DNA of 64,000 nucleotides from Pedobacter sp. (GTDB taxonomy: Bacteria; Bacteroidota; Bacteroidia; Sphingobacteriales; Sphingobacteriaceae): NCBI GenBank assembly GCA_031119475.1, contig JAVHXV010000001.1:917116-981115 (forward strand), given 5' to 3'. The translations under genes and the position numbers were made by a program. The notes below the pieces were generated by a model. It ran no database searches. It saw only the letters and a list, made by a program, of their open reading frames with translations, and was not told the origin of the DNA. Below are positions 18,429 to 27,407 of the stretch, in pieces (within the stretch, counting starts at the first letter, position 1; each line of letters begins with the position of its first letter).

Positions 18429-19478
18429 ATGAAATTATCTCAATTTAAGTTCAATCTACCCGAATCGCTTTTGGCGAACAATCCTGCAGAACAAAGGGAC
18501 GAAGCCCGATTAATGGTCTTACATAAAGATAGCGGAAAGATTGAACACAAGATTTTCAAAGATGTGCTAGGTTATTTTGACGATCAGGACGTGATGATCC
18601 TTAACAACACCAAAGTTTTTCCTGCCCGTTTATATGGCAATAAGGAAAAAACTGGTGCGACCATTGAGGTTTTTCTTTTGCGCGAGCTAAATAAAGAGCT
18701 TCGCCTTTGGGATGTTTTGGTTGATCCTGCCCGTAAGATCCGTGTAGGCAATAAACTTTACTTTGGCGATGATGACCTTTTGGTAGCCGAAGTGGTAGAC
18801 AATACGACTTCACGTGGCCGTACCATCCGCTTTTTATTCGATGGCTCTGATGAAGAATTCAGAAGAAATGTTGAGATCTTGGGCGAAACCCCGCTTCCAA
18901 AATACATCAAGCGTAAAGCTACAGCCACTGATAAAGAACGCTATCAGACCATTTTTGCCAAGCATGAAGGTGCCGTGGCCGCTCCAACAGCGGGATTGCA
19001 TTTTAGCAGGGAGCTGATGAAGCGCCTCGAACTCAAAGGAGTAAATTTTGCCGAGGTTACCTTGCACGTAGGCCTGGGCACATTTAGGCCAGTTGAGGTA
19101 GAAGACCTGACCAAGCATAAAATGGATTCGGAGCAGTTCATTATTGACCAAGTGGCAGCCGATGTGGTCAACAAGGCTTTGGACAATAAAAAGAGAGTTT
19201 GTGCGGTTGGAACCACATCTATGCGTTCTATCGAATCCGCAGTATCATCCAACAAAAGATTAAAACCTGCCAACGACTGGACCAGCAAATTCATCTTTCC
19301 ACCATACGATTTTAGCATCGCGAACAGCATGATCACCAATTTCCATACGCCCGAATCAACTTTATTGATGATGGTCTGTGCATTTGGTGGCTATGAAAAT
19401 GTAATGAATGCCTATCAAGTAGCGTTAAAGGAAAAGTATCGCTTCTATAGCTATGGCGATGCGATGCTGATCATATAG
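18429..19478 (+). CDS. queA: S-adenosylmethionine:tRNA ribosyltransferase-isomerase
   Basis: 349 aa, full length. Adds the epoxycyclopentane ring of epoxyqueuosine to tRNA anticodons from [44 protein letters not shown] and [10 protein letters not shown] are characteristic QueA segments. Cytoplasmic, apparently monocistronic. Confidence 0.97.
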   Translation: MKLSQFKFNLPESLLANNPAEQRDEARLMVLHKDSGKIEHKIFKDVLGYFDDQDVMILNNTKVFPARLYGNKEKTGATIEVFLLRELNKELRLWDVLVDPARKIRVGNKLYFGDDDLLVAEVVDNTTSRGRTIRFLFDGSDEEFRRNVEILGETPLPKYIKRKATATDKERYQTIFAKHEGAVAAPTAGLHFSRELMKRLELKGVNFAEVTLHVGLGTFRPVEVEDLTKHKMDSEQFIIDQVAADVVNKALDNKKRVCAVGTTSMRSIESAVSSNKRLKPANDWTSKFIFPPYDFSIANSMITNFHTPESTLLMMVCAFGGYENVMNAYQVALKEKYRFYSYGDAMLII

Positions 19479-19600
19479 TTGGTAGTTGGTAGTTAGTAGT
19501 TGGTAGTTAGTATTTGGTAGTTAGTAGTTAGACAGGATATCTAGTTAGATTAACTTTATACTTCATACTTTTTACTTTTTACTTTATACTTTTTACCCAT
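19479..19600. repeat. Low-complexity AGTTGGTAGTTAGTAG / TACTTTTTACTTT spacer
   Basis: Degenerate tandem words AGTTGGT/AGTTAGT (19479-19530) and then CTTTATAC/CTTTTTA (19553-19598) fill the gap between queA and ispD. No gene or hairpin seen. Confidence 0.8.
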
Positions 19601-19614
19601 ACTCGTTACAGGCA

Positions 19615-20277
19615 ATGAAGTACTATGCAATAATAGTTGGTGGAGGTAGTGGAAAAAGGATGCAGAATGCTGTAGCCAAGCAATTTTTATTGTTAAAAAA
19701 CAAGCCGGTCCTGATGCACACGCTCACGGCTTTTTACCAATCGCCCTTTAAGCCAGAACTGATTGTTGTGCTTCCCATCGACCTGCACCAATATTGGGAA
19801 GCACTTTGCTTCAAATATGATTTTACCATCCCCCATCAGGTAATCAGGGGGGGCGACGAGCGTTTCCACTCTGTTCGCAACGGGTTGATGGCCATTAAAG
19901 GCGATGGAATTGTAGCCGTACATGATGCTGTTAGGCCTCTGGCCAGTCCGCAATTGATTGCCACCGCTTTTGAAGTTGCAGAAGAGAAAGGCAATGCGAT
20001 CGCCTGCATCCGGCCAAGCGATTCGGTCAGGAAGATCAAAGGCAACGAGAGCAAGATCGTGGATCGGGATCAACTGGTGATGATACAGACCCCACAGACC
20101 TTTGAAATTTCGCAGCTCAGAAAAGCTTATCAACAGCCTTACCACCGTAAATTTACCGATGACGCCAGTGTGGTCGAAAAAACAGGGATCAAAATTAACC
20201 TGATCGAAGGCGAACGCCACAATTTTAAGATCACCTACCCTGAGGACCTGGAACTGGCGAATTTGCTGTGTAAATAG
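19615..20277 (+). CDS. ispD: 2-C-methyl-D-erythritol 4-phosphate cytidylyltransferase
   Basis: 220 aa, usual length. Third step of the MEP isoprenoid pathway: MEP plus CTP to CDP-ME. GGGSGKRM (nucleotide-binding loop), KQFLLL, VHDAVRPL and the C-terminal TDDASVVE and ITYPEDL motifs match IspD. Cytoplasmic. The upstream spacer is low complexity and has no obvious promoter box. Confidence 0.96.
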   Translation: MKYYAIIVGGGSGKRMQNAVAKQFLLLKNKPVLMHTLTAFYQSPFKPELIVVLPIDLHQYWEALCFKYDFTIPHQVIRGGDERFHSVRNGLMAIKGDGIVAVHDAVRPLASPQLIATAFEVAEEKGNAIACIRPSDSVRKIKGNESKIVDRDQLVMIQTPQTFEISQLRKAYQQPYHRKFTDDASVVEKTGIKINLIEGERHNFKITYPEDLELANLLCK

Positions 20278-20325
20278 TTCACAGTTTTCAGTTTATAGTT
20301 CACAGGTTATAGTTCACAGTTCCTG

Positions 20326-20362
20326 TAACAAAAAAAAGCCCCGATCGTTAGACCGGGGACTT
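20326..20362 (-). terminator. Terminator after lmo0937-type gene
   Basis: CCCCG/CGGGG hairpin (about 20338-20357) with AG/CT flanks. On the minus strand it ends in a T tract (A run 20329-20336). It may also act on ispD from the other side. Confidence 0.75.
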
Positions 20363-20413
20363 TATCAGGTTAAGAATAGTGGATGATAGTCGATGTTTTT
20401 GGAAAACAGCTAC

Positions 20414-20566
20414 CTAAGCTGCGCCTCTAATCACCCGTAATAGCACGGCGATAATGGCAATTACCAGTAAAATATGAATAAGGTTTCCTCCGAATGGTGA
20501 TACGAATGCACCGATGATCCAAAGTATTACCAAAACCACAGCGATTAAATAAAGTAGATTTCCCAT
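20414..20566 (-). CDS. lmo0937 family small membrane protein (DUF5670 type)
   Basis: 50 aa: MGNLLYLIAVVLVILW, a Gly/Ser-containing turn (FVSPFGGN), then a second hydrophobic helix ending RVIRGAA. The two-helix arrangement with a central FGG turn is characteristic of lmo0937 family proteins, common stress-associated membrane peptides without known mechanism. Located between two terminators, so it is an independent transcription unit. Confidence 0.85.
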   Translation of the reverse strand: MGNLLYLIAVVLVILWIIGAFVSPFGGNLIHILLVIAIIAVLLRVIRGAA

Positions 20567-20644
20567 GACTTTTTTAGTTTAAGGTTAAGTTTTTCAATTA
20601 ATTTTTAACATTAACAACCGCCTTATTCAAATTGTTCTGGAAAA

Positions 20645-20681
20645 TAAAAAAACCCCGTAGAGATAGCTTCACTACGGGGTT
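20645..20681 (-). terminator. Rho-independent terminator after DUF2795 gene
   Basis: AACCCCGTAG (20651-20660) pairs perfectly with CTACGGGGTT (20672-20681). The minus strand then reads T's (A run 20645-20652). Confidence 0.9.
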
Positions 20682-20702
20682 TGATCAGTGTATCAATAAC
20701 GT

Positions 20703-20924
20703 CTAATATTCATCTTCATTGAAGAAGAAATCGTCTTTGGTCGGATAATCAGGCCAGATTTCCTCGATGGTCTCATACGGTTCACCGTCATCTTCCAAGG
20801 CCTGTAGGTTTTCAATTACCTCAACAGGTGCACCAGAACGGATGGCATAATCTATTAATTCGTCTTTTGTAGCAGGCCATGGAGCGTCTTCCAAGTGCGA
20901 TGCAAGTTCTAATGTCCAATACAT
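20703..20924 (-). CDS. DUF2795 domain protein
   Basis: 73 aa, acidic. WPATKDELIDYAIRSGAP and VIENLQAL match the DUF2795 fold (small helical protein, function unknown); the C-terminal tail is very acidic (FFFNEDEY). It has its own promoter box and terminator, so it is probably monocistronic. Confidence 0.85.
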   Translation of the reverse strand: MYWTLELASHLEDAPWPATKDELIDYAIRSGAPVEVIENLQALEDDGEPYETIEEIWPDYPTKDDFFFNEDEY

Positions 20925-20961
20925 ATATTTAATATTAATTATTCAAAAAATTCGAATTGCG

Positions 20962-20990
20962 CAAAAGTATGGTAAAAAAAACGAGCAAAA
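20962..20990 (-). promoter_or_regulatory. Promoter of DUF2795 gene (-33 TTTTG, -7 TACTTTTG)
   Basis: On the minus strand, TTTTG (20990-20986) is followed after 16 bp by TACTTTTG (20969-20962), matching the Bacteroidota consensus. The ATG lies 37 bp further on. Confidence 0.7.
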
Positions 20991-21010
20991 CAAATATTTT
21001 TTTCCACCAT

Positions 21011-21559
21011 TTAAATTCTTGGCAACCATAGGTTTTCTGCGGTTTTTGCGTCGGCATTCAGTTTACGCGACAAAACAAATAAATAATCGCTCAATCTATT
21101 CAGATAGATTGTAATCTTGCTGTCAACAAAGCTTTCGGTAGCCAATAATACGGTAAGCCTTTCCGCTCTCCTGCATACGCAACGTGCTAAATGACAATAG
21201 GATACAACCGTATTGCCTCCCGGAAGGATAAAATGCTTCAGTTCCGGAAGCCTTTCATTCATGGCATCTATTTCTGTTTCTAGCAAGTAGATATCCTCAT
21301 CCCGTAGATCGGGAATTTTCATTTTTGAACGCTCCGGATCTGCCGCTAACGATGAACCGATTGTGAATAACCTATCCTGAATTTCTTTCAACAGCCCCTG
21401 GTCATGGGCATCAATCTCCTGAGAGGCCACCAGGCCGATATAGGAATTGAGCTCATCTACGGTACCATAGGCCTCAATGCGCACATGGTATTTGGGCACC
21501 CGTGTACCGCCTATCAGGGAGGTCTGTCCCTGGTCTCCTGTTTTGGTGTATATTTTCAT
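21011..21559 (-). CDS. Cob(I)yrinic acid a,c-diamide adenosyltransferase, PduO type
   Basis: 182 aa. Transfers the adenosyl group of ATP to cob(I)alamin, giving coenzyme B12. MKIYTKTGDQGQTSLIGG is the ATP-binding N terminus; RIEAYGTVDELNS and the C-terminal LARCVCRRAER and LNRLSDYLFVLSR are PduO signatures. Cytoplasmic. It follows the ABC ATPase gene after about 90 bp of GCG-word spacer. Confidence 0.95.
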   Translation of the reverse strand: MKIYTKTGDQGQTSLIGGTRVPKYHVRIEAYGTVDELNSYIGLVASQEIDAHDQGLLKEIQDRLFTIGSSLAADPERSKMKIPDLRDEDIYLLETEIDAMNERLPELKHFILPGGNTVVSYCHLARCVCRRAERLTVLLATESFVDSKITIYLNRLSDYLFVLSRKLNADAKTAENLWLPRI

Positions 21560-21648
21560 AGTCTGGCGTTAGGCGTGGAGCGAAATGCGAAGGGCTAAGG
21601 CGTAAAAGCAAGGCCATCCGCCATACGCAATGCGCTAAGCTCTCTGCC

Positions 21649-22404
21649 CTATAGGCTTTCAAAATCATCTCCTTTTTGCACCAATTTTTGGAGGCGGGGA
21701 GAAACAGTTTTGATATCTTCGTTGATGTAATCTTTTTCGATCAGGCCATCTCGCATCCTTACGATCCGATGGGCATGCTGCGCAATGTCTTCTTCGTGGG
21801 TAACCAAAATGATTGTATTGCCCTTACTGTGTATCTCTTCCAATAGTCCCATGATCTCAATGGAAGTTTTGGTATCCAGGTTTCCCGTAGGTTCATCGGC
21901 AAGGATAATGGAAGGATTATTGATCAGTGCCCTTGCTACCGCAACACGCTGGCGCTGGCCACCGGAGAGTTCATTTGGCTTATGGGTTACGCGATTGCCA
22001 AGGCCTACGTTTTCAAGTGCTTTTTTTGCCCGTTCATCTCTTTCTTTCTTTCCCGCACCTGCATAGATCAAGGGAAGTGCCACATTATCTAACGAAGTGG
22101 AGCGCGGCAACAGGTTAAAGGTCTGGAAAACAAAGCCGATCTCCTTGTTGCGGACTTCCGCCAGCTCATTGTCTGACATGTGGCTCACGTTTACGCCATT
22201 GAGGATATAATCGCCTTTGGTTGGCGTATCCAGACAGCCCAAAATATTCATTAAGGTAGATTTACCTGACCCCGAAGGCCCCATCAAAGCTACAAATTCT
22301 CCCTTTTTGATGGTCAGGCTCACTGATTTCAGCGCATGGATCACTTCTGCGCCGATCACATATTTACGGCCGATATCTTTAATGGTAATGAGTACGTTCT
22401 CCAT
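21649..22404 (-). CDS. ABC transporter ATP-binding protein, MacB/LolD type
   Basis: 251 aa. Walker [10 protein letters not shown]-loop [10 protein letters not shown], signature LSGGQRQRV, Walker [13 protein letters not shown] and H-loop VTHEED are all present. NLLPR and [11 protein letters not shown] are typical of the MacB/LolD subfamily, whose partners are FtsX-type permeases. The permease near 17-18 kb is a candidate partner. A 30-residue C-terminal tail extends past the normal domain. Downstream of gatC by 66 bp. Confidence 0.94.
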   Translation of the reverse strand: MENVLITIKDIGRKYVIGAEVIHALKSVSLTIKKGEFVALMGPSGSGKSTLMNILGCLDTPTKGDYILNGVNVSHMSDNELAEVRNKEIGFVFQTFNLLPRSTSLDNVALPLIYAGAGKKERDERAKKALENVGLGNRVTHKPNELSGGQRQRVAVARALINNPSIILADEPTGNLDTKTSIEIMGLLEEIHSKGNTIILVTHEEDIAQHAHRIVRMRDGLIEKDYINEDIKTVSPRLQKLVQKGDDFESL

Positions 22405-22470
22405 TTAATTTTTATTTTTAGACGGGACAAGCCCAAATATTGTTACATCTGTAGGCAATTAGCCCTCCAT

Positions 22471-22764
22471 TTAGCGTTGTTCGATGATCTTGGGCACCAA
22501 AAAAAAGCTTTCGTTGTGCTGGGCAGCATTTTTAAGTCCATCTGCCACGCCCAATTCCTGCCTCACTTCATCTTCACGCCAACGGTTATACTCTTCGTTC
22601 ATGTACACCAAAGGTTTGATGCCCTGGGTATCCAGCTCATTTAACTTTTCCATAAAGGTCAGGATCTTGGTCATTTCCTTGGTCAGGTTATCGACTTCAC
22701 TTTCCTTAATGGCAATCCTGGCCAGATCAGCCACCTTATACACTGTTTTTTGATCAATTTTCAT
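22471..22764 (-). CDS. gatC: Asp/Glu-tRNA amidotransferase subunit C
   Basis: 97 aa, normal length. DLARIAIKESEVDNLTKEM and ILTFMEKLNELDT are GatC signatures, and the C terminus FFLVPKIIEQR matches the conserved end. It stabilises the GatAB complex that amidates misacylated Glu-tRNAGln or Asp-tRNAAsn. gatA and gatB are not in the window. Its start overlaps the plsC end by 11 nt. Confidence 0.93.
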   Translation of the reverse strand: MKIDQKTVYKVADLARIAIKESEVDNLTKEMTKILTFMEKLNELDTQGIKPLVYMNEEYNRWREDEVRQELGVADGLKNAAQHNESFFLVPKIIEQR

Positions 22765-23491
22765 CCTGCCTTAGCTTACTGTTAATTTTATGGAACACTT
22801 CATCCTTGAGCGCATCTGAACCTTCTTCTGCCAGCTTATCGGTCAAAATGGGTTTGTGCACATAAATGTCGACAATACCGGGCCGAGTTCCAAATTTCAT
22901 TCCATCATCCCACATCATTTCCCAAACATTGATGATACTTACGGGCACAATCGGAATATTTTTTTCAATGGCAAGCCTGAACGGGCCATTTTTAAAGGGC
23001 TGCAAAATGGGCGGAAACGCATTATCAATCCTTCCTTCTGGAAAAATAATCAGGCTCATCCCCTTTTCGAGGTTATCACCAGCCTTTTTAAATGCCCGAA
23101 ACGCCGAAATCTTGCTTTCTCTGGAGACAGGGATATCAATAGACCTGAAAAAAATGCCCAGGACCGGGTTTTTGGTCAATTCTTCTTTCCCCATAAAATG
23201 ATAACGTCCATTCGCCAACAGACAAAATATAATGATATCAAGATTGGAAGTGTGGTTGGCACAATATATATAGGTCTGGTGGGCATTTAACCGGGCCTCA
23301 AAATCAAAACGAAAGAAAATGCCAGAAAATGACGTGCAAAGAAAGGAATGGGCCGTCCTTAATTTGTTCAGAACCGAGTAATAGCGGGAATTCTTAGCAA
23401 AAAGGTAATAGAAGGGCCAAAAGAGGATGAAAAAAAATAGGATACAGAAAATGGAATAACCGTAATGGATTTTTCTGAGCAGCTGGATCAT
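22754..23491 (-). CDS. plsC: 1-acyl-sn-glycerol-3-phosphate acyltransferase
   Basis: 245 aa. NHTSNLD is the catalytic HxxxxD motif, and IFPEGRID is the acceptor-binding motif; two N-terminal TM helices precede. Makes phosphatidic acid from lysophosphatidic acid at the inner membrane. Overlaps gatC by 11 nt. Divergent from trpS over an 87-bp gap. Confidence 0.92.
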   Translation of the reverse strand: MIQLLRKIHYGYSIFCILFFFILFWPFYYLFAKNSRYYSVLNKLRTAHSFLCTSFSGIFFRFDFEARLNAHQTYIYCANHTSNLDIIIFCLLANGRYHFMGKEELTKNPVLGIFFRSIDIPVSRESKISAFRAFKKAGDNLEKGMSLIIFPEGRIDNAFPPILQPFKNGPFRLAIEKNIPIVPVSIINVWEMMWDDGMKFGTRPGIVDIYVHKPILTDKLAEEGSDALKDEVFHKINSKLRQDEN

Positions 23492-23578
23492 TGACGTAAA
23501 AGTCCAAATTAATTAGCGAATTAACAAATTACCCGATTGACCAATTAAACTTGGGAAGTTTTTTCCTAATTTCGGGGC

Positions 23579-24580
23579 ATGATGAAAGAAACGGTTGTGA
23601 GCGGGATACGTTCTACAGGAAAACTACATATCGGAAATTATTACGGGGCCGTAAAAAGCTTCATTCAGATGCAGCACGAATACAATTGCTATTTTTTTAT
23701 AGCCGATCTGCATTCATTGACCACACATCCGACCCCGGCAGATCTACATGGCAACATCAAGCAGGTACTTGTAGAATACCTGGCCTGCGGGATCGACCCG
23801 GAAGTGTCTACCATCTATCTGCAATCAGATGTGCCCGAAATTGCCGAGCTCTACCTCTATCTGAACATGAATGCCTATAAGGGCGAACTGGAGCGCAGTA
23901 CCTCATTTAAAGATAAAGTGCGTGCCAATCCAGATAATGTAAACGCCGGATTGCTGACCTATCCGGTACTGATGGCTGCAGATATCTTGATCCACAAGGC
24001 CACCAAGGTACCAGTTGGAAAAGACCAGGAACAACACCTGGAAATGGCCAGGACCTTCGGAAATCGTTTTAACCGGTTGTACAACCAAGAATATTTCCCA
24101 GAGCCTTACGCCTTCACTTATGCAAAAGGTCTGGTAAAAGTACCTGGATTGGACGGAAAGGGAAAGATGGGAAAATCTGAGGGCGAAGGAAATGCGGTCT
24201 ACCTTTCTGACACGCCAGAAGTAATCCGTAAAAAGGTGTCAAAGGCCGTAACCGATGGCGGGCCTACCGCGCCCAACCAGGAAAAGCCCGAGGCCATCCA
24301 GAACCTGTTCGAATTGATGAGGATCGTATCATCGGCCGATACCTTGGACCATTTTGAAGCACAGTACAATGCAATGGCCATCCGCTATGGCGATTTTAAA
24401 AAGCAGTTGGCAGAAGATATGATCCTGACCACCGCACCGTTCCGTGAACGGATCAATGAAATTGCCTCCGATACAGATTACCTGAGGAAGGTGGCACGTT
24501 ACGGAGCCGAAAAAGCACGGGAAAGTGCCTCAAAAACCATCAAAGAAGTTAGAGAATTAATAGGATTTAGAAGTTTTTAA
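23579..24580 (+). CDS. trpS: Tryptophanyl-tRNA synthetase
   Basis: 333 aa class Ic aminoacyl-tRNA synthetase. GKLHIGNYYGA contains the HIGH-type motif (His17) and GKMGKSEG the KMSKS-type loop; PVGKDQEQH is the usual family motif. Two ATGs are adjacent at the start. It heads a plus-strand group with deoxynucleoside kinase, DUF5808, kdsB and a lipoprotein. Confidence 0.96.
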   Translation: MMKETVVSGIRSTGKLHIGNYYGAVKSFIQMQHEYNCYFFIADLHSLTTHPTPADLHGNIKQVLVEYLACGIDPEVSTIYLQSDVPEIAELYLYLNMNAYKGELERSTSFKDKVRANPDNVNAGLLTYPVLMAADILIHKATKVPVGKDQEQHLEMARTFGNRFNRLYNQEYFPEPYAFTYAKGLVKVPGLDGKGKMGKSEGEGNAVYLSDTPEVIRKKVSKAVTDGGPTAPNQEKPEAIQNLFELMRIVSSADTLDHFEAQYNAMAIRYGDFKKQLAEDMILTTAPFRERINEIASDTDYLRKVARYGAEKARESASKTIKEVRELIGFRSF

Positions 24581-24635
24581 TTACATTGCGTTCAGCAAAG
24601 GGCATGATCTACCGCCAAACGCAAAACCCTCAAAT

Positions 24636-25250
24636 ATGCATATAGCAATAGTTGGAAATATCGGTGCAGGCAAGACTACCCTAACGGGACTGCTGGCCAA
24701 AAATTATGGATGGGAAGCTTTGTACGAGGCTGTTGATAACAATCCTTACCTGGAAGATTTTTATAGCGACATGAAAAGATGGAGCTTTAACCTGCAGATC
24801 TATTTTTTGAATAGCCGTTTTCAACAGATTGTTGAAATTGAGCACAATCAGCGCAACGTAATCCAAGACCGCACCATTTATGAAGATGCGCACATTTTTG
24901 CCGAAAACCTGCATGAAATGGGATTGATGACCACCAGGGACCATGATAACTATCGTGCGATCTTTGCCAATATCACTTCTTTCATCAAACCGCCCGACTT
25001 ATTGGTGTACCTGAGGGCATCTGTGCCGACATTGGTAAACAACATCCAGCGCCGTGGCCGCGAATATGAAGCCAGCATCAGGATCGATTACCTTTCTAAA
25101 CTGAACGAAAAATATGAGGCCTGGATCAAAGGCTATAACTTGGGCAAGCTATTGATCTTGGACAAGGATAAACTAGATTTCACAAATAACCCCGAAGACC
25201 TCGGCTCGGTCATCCAATCGATCGAAGCAGAGATCAATGGATTGTTTTAA
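24636..25250 (+). CDS. Deoxynucleoside kinase
   Basis: 204 aa. P-loop GNIGAGKTT (7-15), DRTIYEDAHIFA (ERS-type motif) and RGREYE (lid) match the deoxyguanosine/deoxyadenosine kinase family. It phosphorylates deoxynucleosides in the salvage pathway; base preference cannot be read. Cytoplasmic, 55 bp after trpS. Confidence 0.9.
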   Translation: MHIAIVGNIGAGKTTLTGLLAKNYGWEALYEAVDNNPYLEDFYSDMKRWSFNLQIYFLNSRFQQIVEIEHNQRNVIQDRTIYEDAHIFAENLHEMGLMTTRDHDNYRAIFANITSFIKPPDLLVYLRASVPTLVNNIQRRGREYEASIRIDYLSKLNEKYEAWIKGYNLGKLLILDKDKLDFTNNPEDLGSVIQSIEAEINGLF

Positions 25251-25345
25251 GGTTCGATTGGTTAACTGGTTAATTGTTTAACTGGTTAACTGTTGAGTGT
25301 TGAATTGTGTGTTGTTGAATTGTTTAGGGCTGAGTATGAACTATT
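25251..25345. repeat. GGTTAACTGGTTAATTG low-complexity spacer
   Basis: Degenerate GTTAACTG/GTTAATTG/GTTGAATTG words between the deoxynucleoside kinase and the DUF5808 gene. No gene seen. Confidence 0.7.
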
Positions 25346-25358
25346 AACTGCTAACTGT

Positions 25359-25556
25359 ATGAAAGACTTTCAGCATGATAATCCAAGCAATTGGAAATTC
25401 GGCATGTTCTATGTCAACAAGGCCGATTCGAGATTGATCGTGCCCAAGCTCAATCCGATGATGGGCTGGACTTTCAATTTTGCGCATCCCATCTCCTATG
25501 TGGTGATGTTGCTGTTGCTGGTTATCCCTATTTTATCGATCATCTTATTAAGTTAA
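25359..25556 (+). CDS. DUF5808 domain small membrane protein
   Basis: 65 aa from MKDFQHD. NWKFGMFYVNKADSRLIVPK and GWTFNFAHP match the DUF5808 motif, followed by one C-terminal TM helix. Function unknown. Four bases separate its stop from the kdsB TTG start, so it is coupled to kdsB. Confidence 0.85.
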   Translation: MKDFQHDNPSNWKFGMFYVNKADSRLIVPKLNPMMGWTFNFAHPISYVVMLLLLVIPILSIILLS

Positions 25557-25560
25557 AAAA

Positions 25561-26289
25561 TTGAAAGTTATAGGTATTATCCCTGCCCGTTACGCTTCTA
25601 CCCGCTTTCCAGCAAAGCCTTTGGTAGATATTGCCGGAAAAACAATGATCCAGCGCGTGTACGAGCAGGCCAAAAAATGCGAGCTCGACCATGTGGTGGT
25701 GGCCACTGATGATGATCGGATTGCCAATGTGGTAAGTGGTTTTGGCGGCGAGGTGATGATGACGGATACCAGCCATCAAAGTGGAACCGACCGTTGTGCC
25801 GAAGTGGCGCTGGCCCTGCCGGGTTACGAGATCATCATCAACATCCAGGGCGATGAGCCCTTTATCGATCCTGTCCAGATTTCATTGGTAAAATCTTGCT
25901 TTGCAGATCAGCACATCCAGTTGGCTACACTGATTAAGGAGATCCATACAGAGGAGGAATTGTTCAATCCGAATATCCCAAAGGTAGTGATCAATTCAGC
26001 GCAGCAGGCCATCTATTTTAGTAGGCATCCCATCCCGTATATCAGGAATGCCCAAAAACAGGAAGATTGGGTCGATGCCCATCAGTTTTACAAGCACATC
26101 GGCATTTATGGCTATACCAGGGAAACCTTGTTGGCCATTACCAAACTATCGCCCTCATCGCTAGAAATGGCCGAAAGCCTGGAGCAGTTGCGCTGGTTGG
26201 AAAATGGCTATCAGATCCACACCAAGGTGACCGGATTGGAGACGATTGCGATCGATACGCCCGAAGATTTAAAGAAAATCAATTTATAA
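25561..26289 (+). CDS. kdsB: 3-deoxy-manno-octulosonate cytidylyltransferase
   Basis: 242 aa with a TTG start that gives the usual family beginning MKVIGIIPARYASTRFPAKPL. Activates KDO with CTP for lipopolysaccharide core synthesis, consistent with an outer-membrane bacterium. VVATDDDRI, QSGTDRCAE, INIQGDEPF and the YGYTRETL segment are KdsB signatures. Cytoplasmic. Confidence 0.96.
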   Translation: MKVIGIIPARYASTRFPAKPLVDIAGKTMIQRVYEQAKKCELDHVVVATDDDRIANVVSGFGGEVMMTDTSHQSGTDRCAEVALALPGYEIIINIQGDEPFIDPVQISLVKSCFADQHIQLATLIKEIHTEEELFNPNIPKVVINSAQQAIYFSRHPIPYIRNAQKQEDWVDAHQFYKHIGIYGYTRETLLAITKLSPSSLEMAESLEQLRWLENGYQIHTKVTGLETIAIDTPEDLKKINL

Positions 26290-26296
26290 TCAATTT

Positions 26297-26860
26297 ATGA
26301 TCTTCAGCCGAAACCATTCCGCTATCAAAATTTGTATTGTGCTAATCGGTCTGCTGCTATCGATGGGCTTTTTCCTATCAGCCTGCCAGTTTGGTTCCAA
26401 AAAAGTGGAGCCCTCTCCCGAGCAGACCAAGCTCCTGCCCTTTACAGATACCGTCAAACAAGACACCTTCAAAGTGGCACTCAAAGGAAAAGAATTGAAA
26501 GAGATGCGCCTGATCTTTACCATTACCAATTATAAAGGTGCAGCTATTTATAAAGAGGAAATTTTGGCCACCACCCTATTAAAAAGCTATTTGGCCAGCG
26601 AAGACCTCAAAAAGGAAAGCGACAAGATCAAATTCCTGAACGATGAGGTCAATTTCTTTTTTGAAGAGGAGCATTTCCTGGTCCCAGCAGTCACTTCTTC
26701 AGAAAAGCCCGACCAAAATGTTCCAGACCTAAACTTCTATAACGAGCTCAAAAAAAACCAATTGAATGGTTTCAGCTACAGCTTGGGAAAAGACAAAACC
26801 ATTTACATTGCCTGGTCTGAAAAAGAGCAGAAAGTGAAGGTATATTATAGGTGTTGCTAG
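26297..26860 (+). CDS. Hypothetical lipoprotein
   Basis: 187 aa. An N-terminal hydrophobic helix is followed by lipobox LSAC (Cys about 32), so it is a predicted lipoprotein. The mature part is rich in Lys/Glu and ends ...KVYYRCC; no family recognised. It is 7 bp behind kdsB and likely the last gene of that operon. Its last four bases overlap the end of a small convergent gene. Confidence 0.75.
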   Translation: MIFSRNHSAIKICIVLIGLLLSMGFFLSACQFGSKKVEPSPEQTKLLPFTDTVKQDTFKVALKGKELKEMRLIFTITNYKGAAIYKEEILATTLLKSYLASEDLKKESDKIKFLNDEVNFFFEEEHFLVPAVTSSEKPDQNVPDLNFYNELKKNQLNGFSYSLGKDKTIYIAWSEKEQKVKVYYRCC

Positions 26861-26979
26861 ATGGCCAACAGCCCAGGCAGGACGTTCCATAGCAATTGTA
26901 AAAAGAGCAGGATCAGTGCACCGATCAAGGGTGACCGATAAGCCCATATTTTTTGGGCAGTTAATTTTAATGTATTCAT
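26857..26979 (-). CDS. Predicted 40-aa single-helix membrane peptide
   Basis: ATG to TAG: a basic N-terminal stretch (MNTLKLTAQKIWAYRS) followed by one hydrophobic segment (LIGALILLFLQLLWNVLPGL). No family recognised. The start codon directly abuts the poly-A side of the TIR element, so an insertion separated the gene from whatever lay upstream. Coding status is supported only by the clean amphipathic/hydrophobic layout. Confidence 0.45.
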   Translation of the reverse strand: MNTLKLTAQKIWAYRSPLIGALILLFLQLLWNVLPGLLAI

Positions 26980-26987
26980 TTTTTTTT

Positions 26988-27021
26988 GGCGACAATATAG
27001 CAAATTACCCTTAGTAGTTTA
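26988..27021. repeat. Left terminal inverted repeat
   Basis: GGCGACAATATAG, then AAATTACCCTTA and GTTTA blocks. Differs from the reverse complement of the right end at three positions. Confidence 0.85.
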
Positions 27022-27145
27022 ATATGTGTTCATTTGCGATTTAACGCGTGACATAAAAGAAGCTACAAGGCTTCTTTTTGTTAGGTGTAAATATCGTGAA
27101 AGGAGAGATATTTAAGTAACTTTAATTTGAAATTGTTGGAAGCAA

Positions 27146-27355
27146 TTAATAAGGTGGCACGGATAATCCTTTTCTTGGTTTATCTACCCATAATTCAACT
27201 TCATGTAAGTAAAATTCCTGATCATAGAATATTCCTTCTTTATAATATCTAGTCAAAATCTTATGTTCATTATTCAAAACTACATAAAGCTTTACACTTG
27301 TTCCTAGATGACGATGTCTAACAAAATCGCCTACTTTTATTTCTTGTGGTTCCAT
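27146..27355 (-). CDS. Small hypothetical protein, possibly SH3-like (DUF2158-like)
   Basis: 69 aa from MEPQEIKVGDFV. KVGDFVRHRHLG and ILTRYYKEGIFYDQEFY suggest a small beta-barrel like DUF2158 proteins; this match is weak. A TATATTTG box (27359-27366, minus strand) lies 3 bp before the ATG, so the message is probably leaderless. AT-rich codon use like the rest of the element. Confidence 0.6.
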   Translation of the reverse strand: MEPQEIKVGDFVRHRHLGTSVKLYVVLNNEHKILTRYYKEGIFYDQEFYLHEVELWVDKPRKGLSVPPY

Positions 27356-27358
27356 AAA

Positions 27359-27366
27359 CAAATATA
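27359..27366 (-). promoter_or_regulatory. -7 box TATATTTG directly before ATG
   Basis: Perfect TAnnTTTG followed by TTT and ATG. The spacing implies a transcription start at or near the start codon. Confidence 0.6.
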
Positions 27367-27407
27367 ATAAATAAGAGCTATAACGCGGTTTTAATTTTAA
27401 AGAGAGC

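Noticed and set aside
19693..20220. 175-codon minus-strand open frame opposite ispD
   Set aside because: Shadow of the well-supported ispD gene; no independent features.
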